This document shows, piece after piece, positions 1-9,740 of a stretch of DNA of 64,000 bases. Origin of the DNA: Maribacter aquimaris (GTDB taxonomy: Bacteria; Bacteroidota; Bacteroidia; Flavobacteriales; Flavobacteriaceae); NCBI RefSeq assembly GCF_014596745.1, contig NZ_JABTCF010000016.1, positions 41,807 through 105,806 on the forward strand, in the 5' to 3' direction. The notes under the pieces are model-generated. The model was not told the origin of the DNA. It worked only from the letters and a program-made list of their open reading frames with translations, and ran no database searches. A program made the position numbers and the translations under genes. The stretch's first letter is position 1, and each line of letters opens with the position of its first letter.

Positions 1-2
1 AT

Positions 3-2705
3 ACCTATTGTTTGGTAAGTACGTATTTGAGGAATTCAAAATACACCGAGGCCAAAAAAATCATTCTACCATTGATCAAAGCCCATAACAACAGCTCCTT
101 TTTAAGGCGCTTGTTGATTTTGAGCTATAATCTGGAAAAGGATTATACCTCCTCCCAAGAACTTCAAAAGAACATTGAAAAAGACGATGGGAAATATTAC
201 CTGTCGTATGTATATCGCTTTCAGGAGTCTGGAGAGCTTTTTAAGTTGCCCATCAAGGAATTCGAAAAGTTTACCGATGAGTTTAAGGCGGCAACCGATT
301 TGCCGATATTAAAGCATTCGGCAGACTTGATGCTGAGTATCCGAAAAGAGGATAAGGGTGCTATCAAGGAAAAATTGAAATACATAACCACCAATTTCAA
401 GGATCAGACAAAATTGATCAAGTTGTACATCTCATTGTATTCCGATTATTTGAACGAGGATGAAAATGCGATTGAGGTATTGGAATCGATCAATGACCTT
501 TATTTCGATTATCCGGTCCTTAAAAAATTGGCTGGTTTCTATGACAAACAAAACAAAAAAGAACAGGTAATACAACTTTTCAAAGAACAGTACAACGATG
601 TTAATAGTAGCAATTCCTACCTGAAGGATTATATTGAGTATCTGCATGAATACAAGAAATATGAAGAATCGCTGCCCTTTATCAAAAAGGTATTGGACAA
701 TTATCCCTATTCCTTTATTGGGATGGAGTACATGGGAAATGCACTGGAGCAGTTGGGCAGGAAGAAAGAGGCCTTGGTGTATTACAAAAGGTCGTTGAAA
801 CACAATGGGGGCAATAGGGCACTCAGAAAGAAAATTGAAGACCTATCCGGAACCAAGGATTACTTCGAGGACATGGCAACTGGGGAGATTTATGATTTTA
901 TCGCCAAGAACCGGAATAAGGAAACCAAGAATAATTATGGGTACAATTATTTGCTCGATGAAACCTTGGTGCAATTATATGCGGAGGGTGGCTACAGAAA
1001 TAAAAACAGTTATGTGGTCGAGATTACTTCGGAGAGTGGTATAGAATCAATGAAAGAACTTGATTTAGGACTTCGGGGCAATTATCGAATTACCAAGTCT
1101 GAAATTGTCAAACCCAACAAGACTGTGGTGCCTGCATCAAAAAATGGATCCAATCTGGTATTCGGTAAATTGGAGGTTGGGGATGTTATTTATATCGATT
1201 ATGAAAGTAGCTCGAGTTCAAGTGGGAGGTTTTATAAGGATTATGTAGATTATTTTCAAATGGATTCGTATCACCCCATTCTAAAGAATTCACTTAAGAT
1301 CTTAGTGCCAAAGGAAAAACCGTTCAAATTTCGGATGGTGAATGGGGAAGTGCCCCACCAGGAAAGGAAAATGGACGATTACATTTGCCATATTTGGCAA
1401 ATAGACGATTTAAAACCTCTGGAACAACAAGAGGATTATATGCCCAGCATGGCTGATATCGCAAGATATCTGCACATAAGCACCATTGATTCATGGGATG
1501 ATATTGCCGCGTGGTATGCCGATCTTGTCCGCCCCCAAATGCAGATAAATTCTGATGTGGAAGAGGCCTTTAAGGAAATATTTCCCGAATCGGTCGATAT
1601 GTATTTTGACAACGAAAAAGCGGAGCGGATCTATTACTACTTAATGGAGAACCTAAGTTATAGTTATGTAAGTTTTAGGCAAAGTGGTTATGTGCCACAG
1701 CGACCTGCAAAAACCATTAAATCCAAGTTGGGTGACTGCAAGGATTTTTCAACCCTGTACGTGACCTTGGCACAAATGGCGGGATTAAAATCCCATTTGG
1801 TTTTGGTATTGACCTCGGATTATGGTAAGCAAGCAATGCTATTGCCAAGTCAGGATTTCAATCACTGTATCGTAAAGGTTTTTATTGATGGTAAGCCACA
1901 GTATTTAGAACTTACCGATAATAACCTGCCCTTTAAATCCATACCTACAAGTTTGGAAAATGCCACAGCCTTGGACATTCCCAACAAGGTGGTTAAAGAT
2001 GTTCATCAGGGGGTTTATTTACTTAATAACATTGCCCATACCCCTACTGTCATTGAAAGTAATATGGTATATCGGTTAAAGGACAAAGCACACCAACTGA
2101 AAATTGAATCGGTTTTAAAGGGCAGTATCAATTCGAATTACGCAAGTATCCTGAAGGAAGATAATGATGAGGTCATCAAAACAAAGATCACAGATGATTT
2201 TAAAGGAAGGTTATTAGAGGATTTTAGTTTGGATTCCATTTACGATATCCAGTATGATATAAAATCACCCGTAATCGCCTATACCTCGGATTTGACCATT
2301 AACGAAACCATTGATGAAATAGGAAGTATGAAGGTCTTTCGAATTCCGGCGGTGAACAATGCGTATAACAGTGGGGTTATTTCAGATGAGAAAAGGAACT
2401 TCCCTATCGAATACATTTTCTATGAAAATGCCGATGTCTACAAATCATCCTATAAAATCCTACTGGGTGAAAATGAGAAATTTGTTGAGGTGCCTGAAAG
2501 TGTCGATTTTAAATACAGGAAGCACAGCTATAAGATCACTTATGAGCTAATAAAGCCTAATGAATTGCATATCAATATACTGGCAAATACCTCAAAGGAA
2601 AGGATTGAACCCAGCGAGTACGATGCATTCAAGTCTTATGTGAAATCGGTTTTGGATACGAAAGAACAATTGATTGGCTATAAGACGATAAAGCCACAGC
2701 CCTGA
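3..2705 (+). CDS. TPR / DUF3857 / transglutaminase-core protein, 5' end outside window
   Basis: Reading is open to the left edge, so the true start lies outside; the first possible start inside is a TTG at 12, and residues are numbered from there. Residues about 200-285 look like TPR helices (an EESLPFIKKVLDNYP-type segment). The middle matches the DUF3857 layout and is followed by a transglutaminase-like core with the Cys-His-Asp set visible: C576 in LGDCKDF, H618 in FNHC, D636 in LELTDN. The C-terminus is a beta-rich DUF3858-type tail. Such proteins are common in Bacteroidota, usually exported, and of unsettled role; no enzyme substrate can be inferred. No clear terminator follows. Confidence 0.8.
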   Translation, partial: TYCLVSTYLRNSKYTEAKKIILPLIKAHNNSSFLRRLLILSYNLEKDYTSSQELQKNIEKDDGKYYLSYVYRFQESGELFKLPIKEFEKFTDEFKAATDLPILKHSADLMLSIRKEDKGAIKEKLKYITTNFKDQTKLIKLYISLYSDYLNEDENAIEVLESINDLYFDYPVLKKLAGFYDKQNKKEQVIQLFKEQYNDVNSSNSYLKDYIEYLHEYKKYEESLPFIKKVLDNYPYSFIGMEYMGNALEQLGRKKEALVYYKRSLKHNGGNRALRKKIEDLSGTKDYFEDMATGEIYDFIAKNRNKETKNNYGYNYLLDETLVQLYAEGGYRNKNSYVVEITSESGIESMKELDLGLRGNYRITKSEIVKPNKTVVPASKNGSNLVFGKLEVGDVIYIDYESSSSSSGRFYKDYVDYFQMDSYHPILKNSLKILVPKEKPFKFRMVNGEVPHQERKMDDYICHIWQIDDLKPLEQQEDYMPSMADIARYLHISTIDSWDDIAAWYADLVRPQMQINSDVEEAFKEIFPESVDMYFDNEKAERIYYYLMENLSYSYVSFRQSGYVPQRPAKTIKSKLGDCKDFSTLYVTLAQMAGLKSHLVLVLTSDYGKQAMLLPSQDFNHCIVKVFIDGKPQYLELTDNNLPFKSIPTSLENATALDIPNKVVKDVHQGVYLLNNIAHTPTVIESNMVYRLKDKAHQLKIESVLKGSINSNYASILKEDNDEVIKTKITDDFKGRLLEDFSLDSIYDIQYDIKSPVIAYTSDLTINETIDEIGSMKVFRIPAVNNAYNSGVISDEKRNFPIEYIFYENADVYKSSYKILLGENEKFVEVPESVDFKYRKHSYKITYELIKPNELHINILANTSKERIEPSEYDAFKSYVKSVLDTKEQLIGYKTIKPQP

Positions 2706-2798
2706 TTTTGCGAGGACGCATCCAATATCCGAAAGTCTCCCAATACAATAGGGTAAATAACCTAAATAAGTTAACTTTATTTTGTTAAAGCATGCATT

Positions 2799-3884
2799 AT
2801 GAAAAATAGGGTTATCTCAGTCGATATTTTTAGGGGACTGACCATTGTATTGATGATTTTGGTGAATACCCCAGGAACCTGGTCGCACGTTTATGCACCG
2901 TTATTGCATGCCCATTGGCACGGGTATACGCCGACCGACCTAGTATTCCCTTTTTTCCTGTTTATAGTGGGTACATCCATTGCATTTGCCTATCAACATA
3001 AGATGCCATCCCGGGACACTTACAGGAAAATAATTGTACGTAGTTTGAAATTGGTCGGACTTGGATTGTTCCTAGGGGCATTTACCATTACGTTTCCATT
3101 TATAAAGGATTTTGCCGACATCAGGTTTCCAGGAGTGTTGCAACGGATTGGGGTAGTATTCTTCTTTGCTGCCCTATTGTTCATGAATTTCAATTGGAAA
3201 AACCTGATAGGTATTTGTGTGGCATTTTTGGTCGGCTATTGGTTATTGATGACTTATGTGCCCGTTGAGGGAATAGCCTCTACCTTTGACCGGGCCCCGA
3301 ACAATCTGGCGAATTATTTGGATGTCAAGATATTTGGCACCCACAACTATAAACCCGATTATGATCCCGAGGGACTATTGAGTACCCTGCCCTCCATTGC
3401 AACCTCTTTATTGGGAATTTTTACAGGCCTGATCTTGACTTCTAAGAGGGAGCGTAAAGAAATTGTGCTATTGGGAATGGGAGTGGCTATGTTGGCCCTA
3501 GGGTATCTATGGGATGTGGTTTTTCCAATCAATAAAGCCCTATGGAGCAGTAGTTTTGTGTTGGTGACCGCTGGTTGGGCCAATATGTTCCTGGCCCTAA
3601 TCTATTATCTCTCCGATGTGCAGGGTATTGCATTCGGGGGTATTTTCAAAAAAGTGGGGGCCAATGCCATCACCATTTATTTTCTATCGAGCTTTACCAG
3701 TAAGATCATGGGTAGGATACCTGTAGGTGACACGTCCTTGCACGGGTGGCTTTTTCAAAAAGTCTATGTACACGATTTTATGTCTATGGAACTTTCCTCC
3801 CTTTTATACGGACTAACCGTGGTAAGTTTTTATGTGCTACTTGCACATGTCCTCTATAAAAAGAAAATATTCATAAAAGTGTAA
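2799..3884 (+). CDS. NagX/HGSNAT-like multipass membrane protein (DUF5009)
   Basis: 361 residues with about ten hydrophobic segments. The N-terminus reads SVDIFRGLTIVLMI and is followed by HWHGYTPTDLVFPFFLFIVG, the signature of the heparan-alpha-glucosaminide N-acetyltransferase / NagX (DUF5009) family. Family members are inner-membrane proteins; the eukaryotic one transfers acetyl groups to sugar amines across a membrane, while bacterial ones are linked by context to amino-sugar use. No N-acetylglucosamine genes lie beside it here, so the substrate is not assignable. Convergent with ribE, only 6 bp between stop codons. Confidence 0.75.
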   Translation: MKNRVISVDIFRGLTIVLMILVNTPGTWSHVYAPLLHAHWHGYTPTDLVFPFFLFIVGTSIAFAYQHKMPSRDTYRKIIVRSLKLVGLGLFLGAFTITFPFIKDFADIRFPGVLQRIGVVFFFAALLFMNFNWKNLIGICVAFLVGYWLLMTYVPVEGIASTFDRAPNNLANYLDVKIFGTHNYKPDYDPEGLLSTLPSIATSLLGIFTGLILTSKRERKEIVLLGMGVAMLALGYLWDVVFPINKALWSSSFVLVTAGWANMFLALIYYLSDVQGIAFGGIFKKVGANAITIYFLSSFTSKIMGRIPVGDTSLHGWLFQKVYVHDFMSMELSSLLYGLTVVSFYVLLAHVLYKKKIFIKV

Positions 3885-3890
3885 ACCCCG

Positions 3891-4484
3891 TTATTGGGAA
3901 AGGGGTTGCATCATCCTAGCAACGTATTTTCCGATTACATCAAATTCCAAATTCACGGTACTGCCCACTTTATAGGTGTTGAACCTTGTGTTTTCGTAGG
4001 TATAGGGGATGATGGCCACACTAAAGGTGTTGGCCCGCGAATCAACTACGGTAAGGCTGACGCCATCAATGGTGATCGATCCCTTCTCGATGGTTACATT
4101 ATTATAGGTCGTACCATATTCGAAGGTATAGAACCAACTTCCATCTTTTTGGGATACGGCAATGCATTTCCCTGTCTGGTCTACGTGGCCCTGCACAATA
4201 TGCCCATCCAATCTGGAACCGAGGACCATGGCCCTTTCCAAATTCACCTTGTCTCCCACCGTTAATTCCCCAAGATTGGATTTTTGCAAGGTCTCCTCAA
4301 TGGCGGTAACGGTATAAACAGAACCCTTAATGTCCACCACGGTTAAACAAACACCATTATGGGCAACACTTTGGTCAATTTTCAATTCGTCGGTTATGCC
4401 CGACTTGATGCTGATATGAAGATTGCCCCCTTCTTTTTCAAGTTGTTGAACTTCTCCCAAAGATTCGATTATTCCCGTAAACAT
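3891..4484 (-). CDS. ribE: Riboflavin synthase alpha subunit
   Basis: 197 residues starting MFTGIIESLGEV, the invariant start of the family, with two lumazine-binding repeats of about 95 residues (second repeat from about 97, GHIVQGHVDQTG). The enzyme dismutates two 6,7-dimethyl-8-ribityllumazine molecules to riboflavin and a pyrimidine by-product, the last step of riboflavin synthesis. Full family length (about 200). It stands alone, divergent from pdxA; no FMN riboswitch is visible in the 80-bp gap. Confidence 0.95.
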   Translation of the reverse strand: MFTGIIESLGEVQQLEKEGGNLHISIKSGITDELKIDQSVAHNGVCLTVVDIKGSVYTVTAIEETLQKSNLGELTVGDKVNLERAMVLGSRLDGHIVQGHVDQTGKCIAVSQKDGSWFYTFEYGTTYNNVTIEKGSITIDGVSLTVVDSRANTFSVAIIPYTYENTRFNTYKVGSTVNLEFDVIGKYVARMMQPLSQ

Positions 4485-4566
4485 GTGTCGTTTAAATTAA
4501 GTAGTTTTGTGTAATTGAATTAGTGTTATTTTTTAGTAATAACCGCTACACAAAGGTAATTATATA
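4485..4566. promoter_or_regulatory. Divergent promoter region ribE / pdxA (candidate -7 elements)
   Basis: On the minus strand TACCTTTG (4551-4558) matches the Bacteroidota -7 consensus TAnnTTTG and would serve ribE with a leader of about 60 nt. On the plus strand TAGTTTTG (4502-4509) would serve pdxA. Neither has a TTG at the usual 17-23 nt upstream spacing, so both are weak candidates. Confidence 0.3.
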
Positions 4567-5613
4567 ATGCAGGAAAGCCGAATAATAAGGGTAGGAATAT
4601 CAATAGGGGATTTAAATGGAATTGGGTGTGAAGTGATACTCAAGACTTTTGAGGATACGCGTATGTTGGAATTTTGCACGCCGGTGATTTTTGCCTCCAA
4701 CAAGACCATTACCCACCAAAAAAACGCCTTGGGGATTACCATTAACTATAATGGGGTGCATGATGCGTCCAAAGCGATTGATGGTAAGATCAATGTGGTC
4801 AATGTTTGGAAGGAAACCCCTAAAATCGAATTTGGTAAAGAGACCAAGGAGGGTGGTGCTTATGCCATTAAATCGCTACGGGCTGCCGTAAAAGCCCTAA
4901 AAGAAGATGAAATAGATGTTTTGGTCACTGCGCCTATCAATAAAAAAAATATACAGTCCGAGGACTTTAAATTCCCTGGCCATACGGATTATCTGGCCAA
5001 GGAGCTTGAAGGTGAAAGTCTTATGTTCATGATTACCGACGACTTAAAGGTAGGGTTGCTCACCGACCATATTCCGGTCAAGGATGTGCCGGCCGCCATC
5101 AATCCCATAGTAATACGGACCAAAACACGTATCATTGAGAAATCGTTACAAATGGATTTTGGTATACGAAGGCCTAAAATAGCCCTTTTGGGCATAAATC
5201 CGCATTCTGGGGACCATGGGGTAATCGGTAAGGAAGATGAAGAGGTAATGAAACCGGTCATTAAGGAGATGTCCGAAGCTGGCCACTTGGTATATGGGCC
5301 TTATTCGGCAGATAGTTTTTTTGGCTCCGATGGGTATAAAAAATTCGATGCCATTCTTGCTGCCTACCACGATCAAGGACTCATACCTTTTAAAACACTG
5401 TCATTTGGTAACGGGGTAAATTATACGGCCGGACTTTCGAAGGTACGGACATCACCCGATCATGGTACTGCATACGAAATAGCCGGTCAAGGTAAGGCCG
5501 ATCATAATTCGTTCAAGGAAGCGCTTTTTAAAGCGATACAAATATTCAAGAATAGGGAGGAATACCATCAGTTGACGGAAAATGCCCTACAAAAGCAGAA
5601 GATTAGACGCTGA
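4567..5613 (+). CDS. pdxA: 4-hydroxythreonine-4-phosphate dehydrogenase
   Basis: 348 residues, family length about 330-350. Opening RVGISIGDLNGIGCEV, then TAPINKKNIQ and FPGHTDYLA (substrate and metal-binding His), then LGINPHSGDHG and AAYHDQGLIPFK, are hallmark PdxA blocks. It oxidises 4-phosphohydroxy-L-threonine with NAD in the DXP-independent branch of pyridoxal phosphate synthesis. It uses G-D-L-N-G-I-G where proteobacterial enzymes have G-D-P-x-G-I-G, as is usual in Bacteroidota. Monocistronic or the first gene before the YceD-like/rpmF unit, which has its own promoter. Confidence 0.95.
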   Translation: MQESRIIRVGISIGDLNGIGCEVILKTFEDTRMLEFCTPVIFASNKTITHQKNALGITINYNGVHDASKAIDGKINVVNVWKETPKIEFGKETKEGGAYAIKSLRAAVKALKEDEIDVLVTAPINKKNIQSEDFKFPGHTDYLAKELEGESLMFMITDDLKVGLLTDHIPVKDVPAAINPIVIRTKTRIIEKSLQMDFGIRRPKIALLGINPHSGDHGVIGKEDEEVMKPVIKEMSEAGHLVYGPYSADSFFGSDGYKKFDAILAAYHDQGLIPFKTLSFGNGVNYTAGLSKVRTSPDHGTAYEIAGQGKADHNSFKEALFKAIQIFKNREEYHQLTENALQKQKIRR

Positions 5614-5710
5614 TTTGAGGTACAATCTACCAAAATGTGATTTTTTTGATGCCTTTTATGGAATAATTTCTTTCCAGTCAAAAGCAAATCAAAGATTTAG
5701 GTGTCAATAA

Positions 5711-5740
5711 TTGGCGTTTTAGAAAAAAAAAGTATCTTTG
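5711..5740 (+). promoter_or_regulatory. Promoter of the YceD-like/rpmF operon
   Basis: TTG (5711-5713), 19 nt spacer, TATCTTTG (5733-5740): a textbook Bacteroidetes sigma-ABfr type promoter (TTG-N17-23-TAnnTTTG). Transcription would start about 5745-5748, downstream of the first in-frame GTG (5701), and so decides the start of the next gene. Confidence 0.8.
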
Positions 5741-5787
5741 CACCCGCCTTAATGTGGGCGAAAGTATTAAAAACAAGTGTTGAAGTG

Positions 5788-6318
5788 ATGAAGCAAAAGG
5801 AGTTCAGTATTCCTTTCTCTGGTTTGAAGCAAGGAAAACACGAGTTTGATTATAATATAGACAATACGTTCTTTGAATCTTTTGGATATAATGAGTTTAA
5901 TGATGCATCATTGAAATTGCATGTGGTTCTCAATAAATTGAGTACAATGCTGGAATTGGAGATGCAGACAGAAGGCACGGTGAATGTAGATTGTGATACA
6001 ACCAGTGAACCTTATGACCAGGAAATTTCAGGTAGTATGGAGTTGGTGGTCAAATTCGGTGACGAGTTCAATGACGAGAATGATGAGATTATAATTATTC
6101 CCCATAGGGAACATCAATTGAATATTGCACAATACGTTTATGAAATGTTGGTATTGGCCGTACCACAAAAAAGGATTCATCCCGGTGTGTTGGATGGGAC
6201 CTTAGAATCGGAAGTACTCGATAGGTTGGCCGAACTTAGTCCAAAAGAAGAAAAAGACAATCGTGAAGATAGTGATCCCCGTTGGGATGAATTAAAGAAG
6301 TTACAAACGGATAAATAA
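5788..6318 (+). CDS. YceD/DUF177 family protein (large-subunit rRNA accumulation)
   Basis: 176 residues from ATG 5788 (MKQKEFSIPFSGLKQGKHEF), the typical flavobacterial start of the family. The open frame runs back to a GTG at 5701, but that codon precedes the promoter; the ATG at 5752 is possible but adds a poorly conserved 12 residues. DUF177 proteins are encoded next to rpmF in most bacteria and in E. coli are linked to 23S rRNA processing and accumulation. Acidic middle segment, and a C-terminal DPRWDELKKL motif that family members share. The stop is 6 bp before rpmF, so the two are cotranscribed. Confidence 0.85.
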   Translation: MKQKEFSIPFSGLKQGKHEFDYNIDNTFFESFGYNEFNDASLKLHVVLNKLSTMLELEMQTEGTVNVDCDTTSEPYDQEISGSMELVVKFGDEFNDENDEIIIIPHREHQLNIAQYVYEMLVLAVPQKRIHPGVLDGTLESEVLDRLAELSPKEEKDNREDSDPRWDELKKLQTDK

Positions 6319-6324
6319 TTAATA

Positions 6325-6522
6325 ATGGCACATCCTAAAAGAAAAATTTCCAAAACCAGGAGAGATAAGAGAAGAACGCATTACAAAGCAGTAGCCCCTA
6401 CAATTGCCAAAGACCCAACAACTGGTGAAATGCACTTGTACCACAGAGCGCACTGGCATGAAGGTAAATTATACTATAAAGGACAAATTCTTATAGATAA
6501 GACCGAGGAAGCCGAGGCTTAG
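6325..6522 (+). CDS. rpmF: 50S ribosomal protein L32
   Basis: 65 residues starting [19 protein letters not shown], the standard L32 opening, followed by a Bacteroidota-type C-terminus without the zinc-ribbon cysteines seen in some lineages. Structural protein of the large subunit. Second gene of the YceD-like/rpmF pair and followed by an intrinsic terminator. Confidence 0.97.
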   Translation: MAHPKRKISKTRRDKRRTHYKAVAPTIAKDPTTGEMHLYHRAHWHEGKLYYKGQILIDKTEEAEA

Positions 6523-6542
6523 ACTCGATTCTTAAGATAATA

Positions 6543-6579
6543 ACAACCCCCTGCTTGGATAAAGCGGGGTTTTTTTATG
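6543..6579 (+). terminator. Intrinsic terminator after rpmF
   Basis: ACCCC and GCTT pair with AAGC and GGGGT (2-nt bulge), followed by a run of seven T. Sits 20 bp after the rpmF stop. Confidence 0.75.
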
Positions 6580-6768
6580 TCTTAATGTCAATCAATTAGC
6601 ATAAGAACTATTGGGATATTTCAATGATAGGAGATTAATCTGACAAAGGTGACAATGCTCAAATTAGTCACAAACAATGACTTTTTGGACAGATAGTCGC
6701 AAAAAATCATTATTTTTCCCCACTTTTGATGCTTTTTTGAAAGTTTTTGATTTATAACATAAGTTAAT

Positions 6769-7767
6769 ATGGGTAAACTAAGTGCAGCGATCACAGCTGT
6801 CGGGGGCTATGTCCCCAAATTCATCATGACCAACCAAATGCTCGAGGGCATGGTTGACACCAATGATGAATGGATCACTACACGAACGGGCATCAAGGAA
6901 CGAAGGGTTCTAAAGGAAGAGGAGGGCCAAGGCTCATCGTACTTGGCAATCCAGGCCGTAAAGGATTTAATGAAAAAAAAGGATGTTGATCCTACCGAGA
7001 TAGACCTAGTCATAGTAGCCACTGCAACCCCCGATAGCCTAGTAGCCTCAACGGCGGCTTTCGTAGCATCTGAAATAGGGGCGACCAATGCTTTTGCTTA
7101 TGATCTATTGGCCGCATGTTCCAGTTTTTTGTTTGGCATGTCTACAGCGGCCAGTTATATTGAATCCGGTAAGTACAAAAAGGTTTTATTGATAGGGGCC
7201 GATAAAATGTCCTCTATAATTGATTATACCGATAGGACTACATGTATTATCTTTGGGGATGGTGCCGGTGCCGTACTTTTTGAACCCAATACCGAAGGTT
7301 TGGGCATGCAGGATGAGTATTTAAGATCGGATGGTAGTGGAAGGCCTTATTTAGGTATGGATGCAGGTGGGTCTTTAATGCCGGCAACGGAAGAAACCGT
7401 AAAGAACAGAAAGCACTTTATTTATCAAGAAGGTAGAACCGTATTTAAGTTTGCGGTTTCCAACATGGCTGATGTCGCAGCCAGAATTATGGAACGAAAC
7501 GGCCTTATTGAAAAAGATGTGGCATGGTTGGTGCCCCATCAGGCAAATAAACGAATTATCGATGCAACGGCCAATAGAATGGGCTTGGACAACTCAAAGG
7601 TAATGATGAATATCAATAAATATGGTAATACAACTTCAGCTACCTTACCTTTGTTACTTTATGATTATGAGAATCAATTAAAAAAAGGGGACAATCTAGT
7701 ATTCGCTGCTTTCGGGGGTGGATTTACTTGGGGTTCTGCTTATCTAAAATGGGCATATAACAAATAA
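6769..7767 (+). CDS. fabH: 3-oxoacyl-ACP synthase III (FabH)
   Basis: 332 residues. The catalytic triad is complete: C117 in LLAACSS, H257 in VPHQANKR, N287 in GNTTSAT. Early landmark MVDTNDEWITTRTGIKERR is diagnostic. The enzyme condenses acetyl- or branched acyl-CoA with malonyl-ACP to start fatty acid synthesis. It is followed by accB after 26 bp and then accC, so initiation and malonyl-CoA supply appear coexpressed. The 246-bp gap upstream holds the rpmF terminator and no convincing promoter. Confidence 0.95.
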   Translation: MGKLSAAITAVGGYVPKFIMTNQMLEGMVDTNDEWITTRTGIKERRVLKEEEGQGSSYLAIQAVKDLMKKKDVDPTEIDLVIVATATPDSLVASTAAFVASEIGATNAFAYDLLAACSSFLFGMSTAASYIESGKYKKVLLIGADKMSSIIDYTDRTTCIIFGDGAGAVLFEPNTEGLGMQDEYLRSDGSGRPYLGMDAGGSLMPATEETVKNRKHFIYQEGRTVFKFAVSNMADVAARIMERNGLIEKDVAWLVPHQANKRIIDATANRMGLDNSKVMMNINKYGNTTSATLPLLLYDYENQLKKGDNLVFAAFGGGFTWGSAYLKWAYNK

Positions 7768-7793
7768 GCAATCAATTATATAAATTATTTTCC

Positions 7794-8270
7794 ATGGATA
7801 TTAAAGAAATTCAAAGTCTAATAAAGTTTGTCGCCAAATCAGGGGCGAGTGAGGTGAAATTGGAAACCGATGATATTAAGATCACCATTAGAACAGGTTC
7901 AGCAACCAGTGGTCATGAGACTACTTATGTGCATCAAGTGCCGGTTGCCCAAGCACCCTTGGCACCAGTTGCTACTGAGGCACCTGCACCTACAGCCGCA
8001 GATCAAGCCAAGGCTGAAGAGGCTTCTAAATTCATAACCATCAAATCACCGATTATTGGTACATTCTACAGAAAACCTTCGCCTGATAAACCTTCATTTG
8101 TAGAAGTGGGGTCGACTATAGCCAAAGGGGATGTGCTTTGTGTTATTGAAGCGATGAAATTATTCAATGATATTGAATCTGAAGTTTCTGGTAAGATTGT
8201 TAAGATATTGGTCGATGATGCATCTCCGGTAGAGTTTGATCAACCTTTATTCTTGGTTGATCCATCTTAG
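7794..8270 (+). CDS. accB: Biotin carboxyl carrier protein of acetyl-CoA carboxylase
   Basis: 158 residues: an N-terminal helix pair (about 1-35), an Ala/Pro-rich linker (about 45-78), and the biotinyl domain with the biotinylated lysine K122 in VIEAMKLFNDIES. Carries CO2 between biotin carboxylase and carboxyltransferase. Lies between fabH and accC; the gap to accC is 70 bp without an evident terminator. Confidence 0.95.
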   Translation: MDIKEIQSLIKFVAKSGASEVKLETDDIKITIRTGSATSGHETTYVHQVPVAQAPLAPVATEAPAPTAADQAKAEEASKFITIKSPIIGTFYRKPSPDKPSFVEVGSTIAKGDVLCVIEAMKLFNDIESEVSGKIVKILVDDASPVEFDQPLFLVDPS

Positions 8271-8340
8271 TGCATTTTAAGTTGAAAATAGGTGCACTGC
8301 ACTATTTAAAACGGAATGCTTAAACTTAAAACGACAGAAG

Positions 8341-9693
8341 ATGTTCAAAAAAATACTTATTGCAAATAGGGGTGAGATTGCACTGCGAATTATTCGGACC
8401 TGTAAGGAAATGGGAATAAAGACCGTAGCTGTATATTCAAAAGCCGATGAGGAAAGTTTACATGTACGGTTTGCAGATGAGGCTGTTTGTATTGGTCCTG
8501 CACCGAGTAGCGAATCCTATCTTAAAATTCCAAATATTATTGCGGCGGCGGAAATAACCAATGCCGATGCCATTCACCCAGGGTATGGCTTCCTATCTGA
8601 AAACTCAAAATTCTCCAAGATATGTGCCGAGCACGATATTAAGTTCATTGGGGCTTCGGGAGAGCATATTGATCGTATGGGCGATAAGGCTTCGGCCAAG
8701 GAAACCATGAAAAAAGCGGGTGTTCCTACCGTTCCAGGGTCTGAGGGTCTATTGAAAGACGTAGCTGATGCCAAGAAGGTGGCCAAAAAAATGGGTTATC
8801 CCGTTATGATTAAGGCAACTGCCGGTGGTGGTGGTAAGGGAATGCGTGCCGTTTGGAAAGAGGAAGATATGGAAGACCTCTTCGATAGTGCGGTTCAGGA
8901 AGCTACTGCTGCTTTTGGCAATGGTGGAATGTATATGGAAAAATTGATTGAGGAACCACGCCATATTGAAATTCAGATTATCGGTGATCAATACGGTAAG
9001 GCATGCCATTTGTCTGAACGGGATTGTTCCATACAACGAAGGCATCAAAAACTTACAGAGGAAACCCCTTCACCCTATATGACCGATAAACTTCGGGAAG
9101 ATATGGGTAATGCTGCCGTAAAAGCCGCGGAATTTATTAAATACGAAGGAGCGGGCACTATAGAATTTCTAGTCGATAAGCACCGGAATTTCTTTTTTAT
9201 GGAAATGAACACCCGTATCCAAGTAGAGCATCCGATTACAGAACAGGTTGTTGATTACGATTTGATTCGGGAGCAGATTTTGGTAGCTGGTGGAGTTCCA
9301 ATCTCCGGGAAAAATTATTATCCGAAATTACACGCTATAGAATGTAGGATCAATGCCGAGGATCCTTATAATAATTTTAGGCCTTCACCAGGTAGAATTA
9401 CGACACTTCATACCCCAGGGGGCCATGGTGTGCGTATGGATACCCATGTGTATAGTGGTTATACGATTCCACCCAATTACGATTCTATGATTGCGAAGTT
9501 GATTACCACGGCCCAAACCCGGGAAGAGGCAATCAATAAAATGAAACGGGCACTGGATGAATTTGTTATTGAAGGGGTGAAAACCACCATACCTTTTCAC
9601 AGACAGCTCATGGTGCATCCCGATTATCTGGCGGGTAACTATACCACCAAGTTCATGGAGGATTTTGTAATGGATCCCCCACCGGAAGAATAA
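8341..9693 (+). CDS. accC: Biotin carboxylase subunit of acetyl-CoA carboxylase
   Basis: 450 residues, usual AccC length. Starts [20 protein letters not shown]; the glycine-rich ATP lid [11 protein letters not shown] and the active-site block [14 protein letters not shown] are present. Catalyses ATP-dependent carboxylation of the biotin on AccB, supplying malonyl-CoA to the pathway primed by FabH. Last gene of the fabH-accB-accC run, closed by a strong terminator 9 bp on. Confidence 0.96.
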   Translation: MFKKILIANRGEIALRIIRTCKEMGIKTVAVYSKADEESLHVRFADEAVCIGPAPSSESYLKIPNIIAAAEITNADAIHPGYGFLSENSKFSKICAEHDIKFIGASGEHIDRMGDKASAKETMKKAGVPTVPGSEGLLKDVADAKKVAKKMGYPVMIKATAGGGGKGMRAVWKEEDMEDLFDSAVQEATAAFGNGGMYMEKLIEEPRHIEIQIIGDQYGKACHLSERDCSIQRRHQKLTEETPSPYMTDKLREDMGNAAVKAAEFIKYEGAGTIEFLVDKHRNFFFMEMNTRIQVEHPITEQVVDYDLIREQILVAGGVPISGKNYYPKLHAIECRINAEDPYNNFRPSPGRITTLHTPGGHGVRMDTHVYSGYTIPPNYDSMIAKLITTAQTREEAINKMKRALDEFVIEGVKTTIPFHRQLMVHPDYLAGNYTTKFMEDFVMDPPPEE

Positions 9694-9702
9694 AATGCAA
9701 GG

Positions 9703-9731
9703 CCCTGACAAAATCGTCAGGGTTTTTTTTA
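9703..9731 (+). terminator. Intrinsic terminator after accC
   Basis: Perfect 7-bp stem CCCTGAC / GTCAGGG with a 6-nt loop, then eight T. Confidence 0.85.
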
Positions 9732-9740
9732 TCTTACCGT

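Noticed and set aside
432..803. Minus-strand frame of 123 codons within the first gene
   Set aside because: Antisense to TPR-coding sequence, no family or start context.
4485..4566. FMN riboswitch upstream of ribE
   Set aside because: The 82-bp gap is too short and shows none of the conserved stems.
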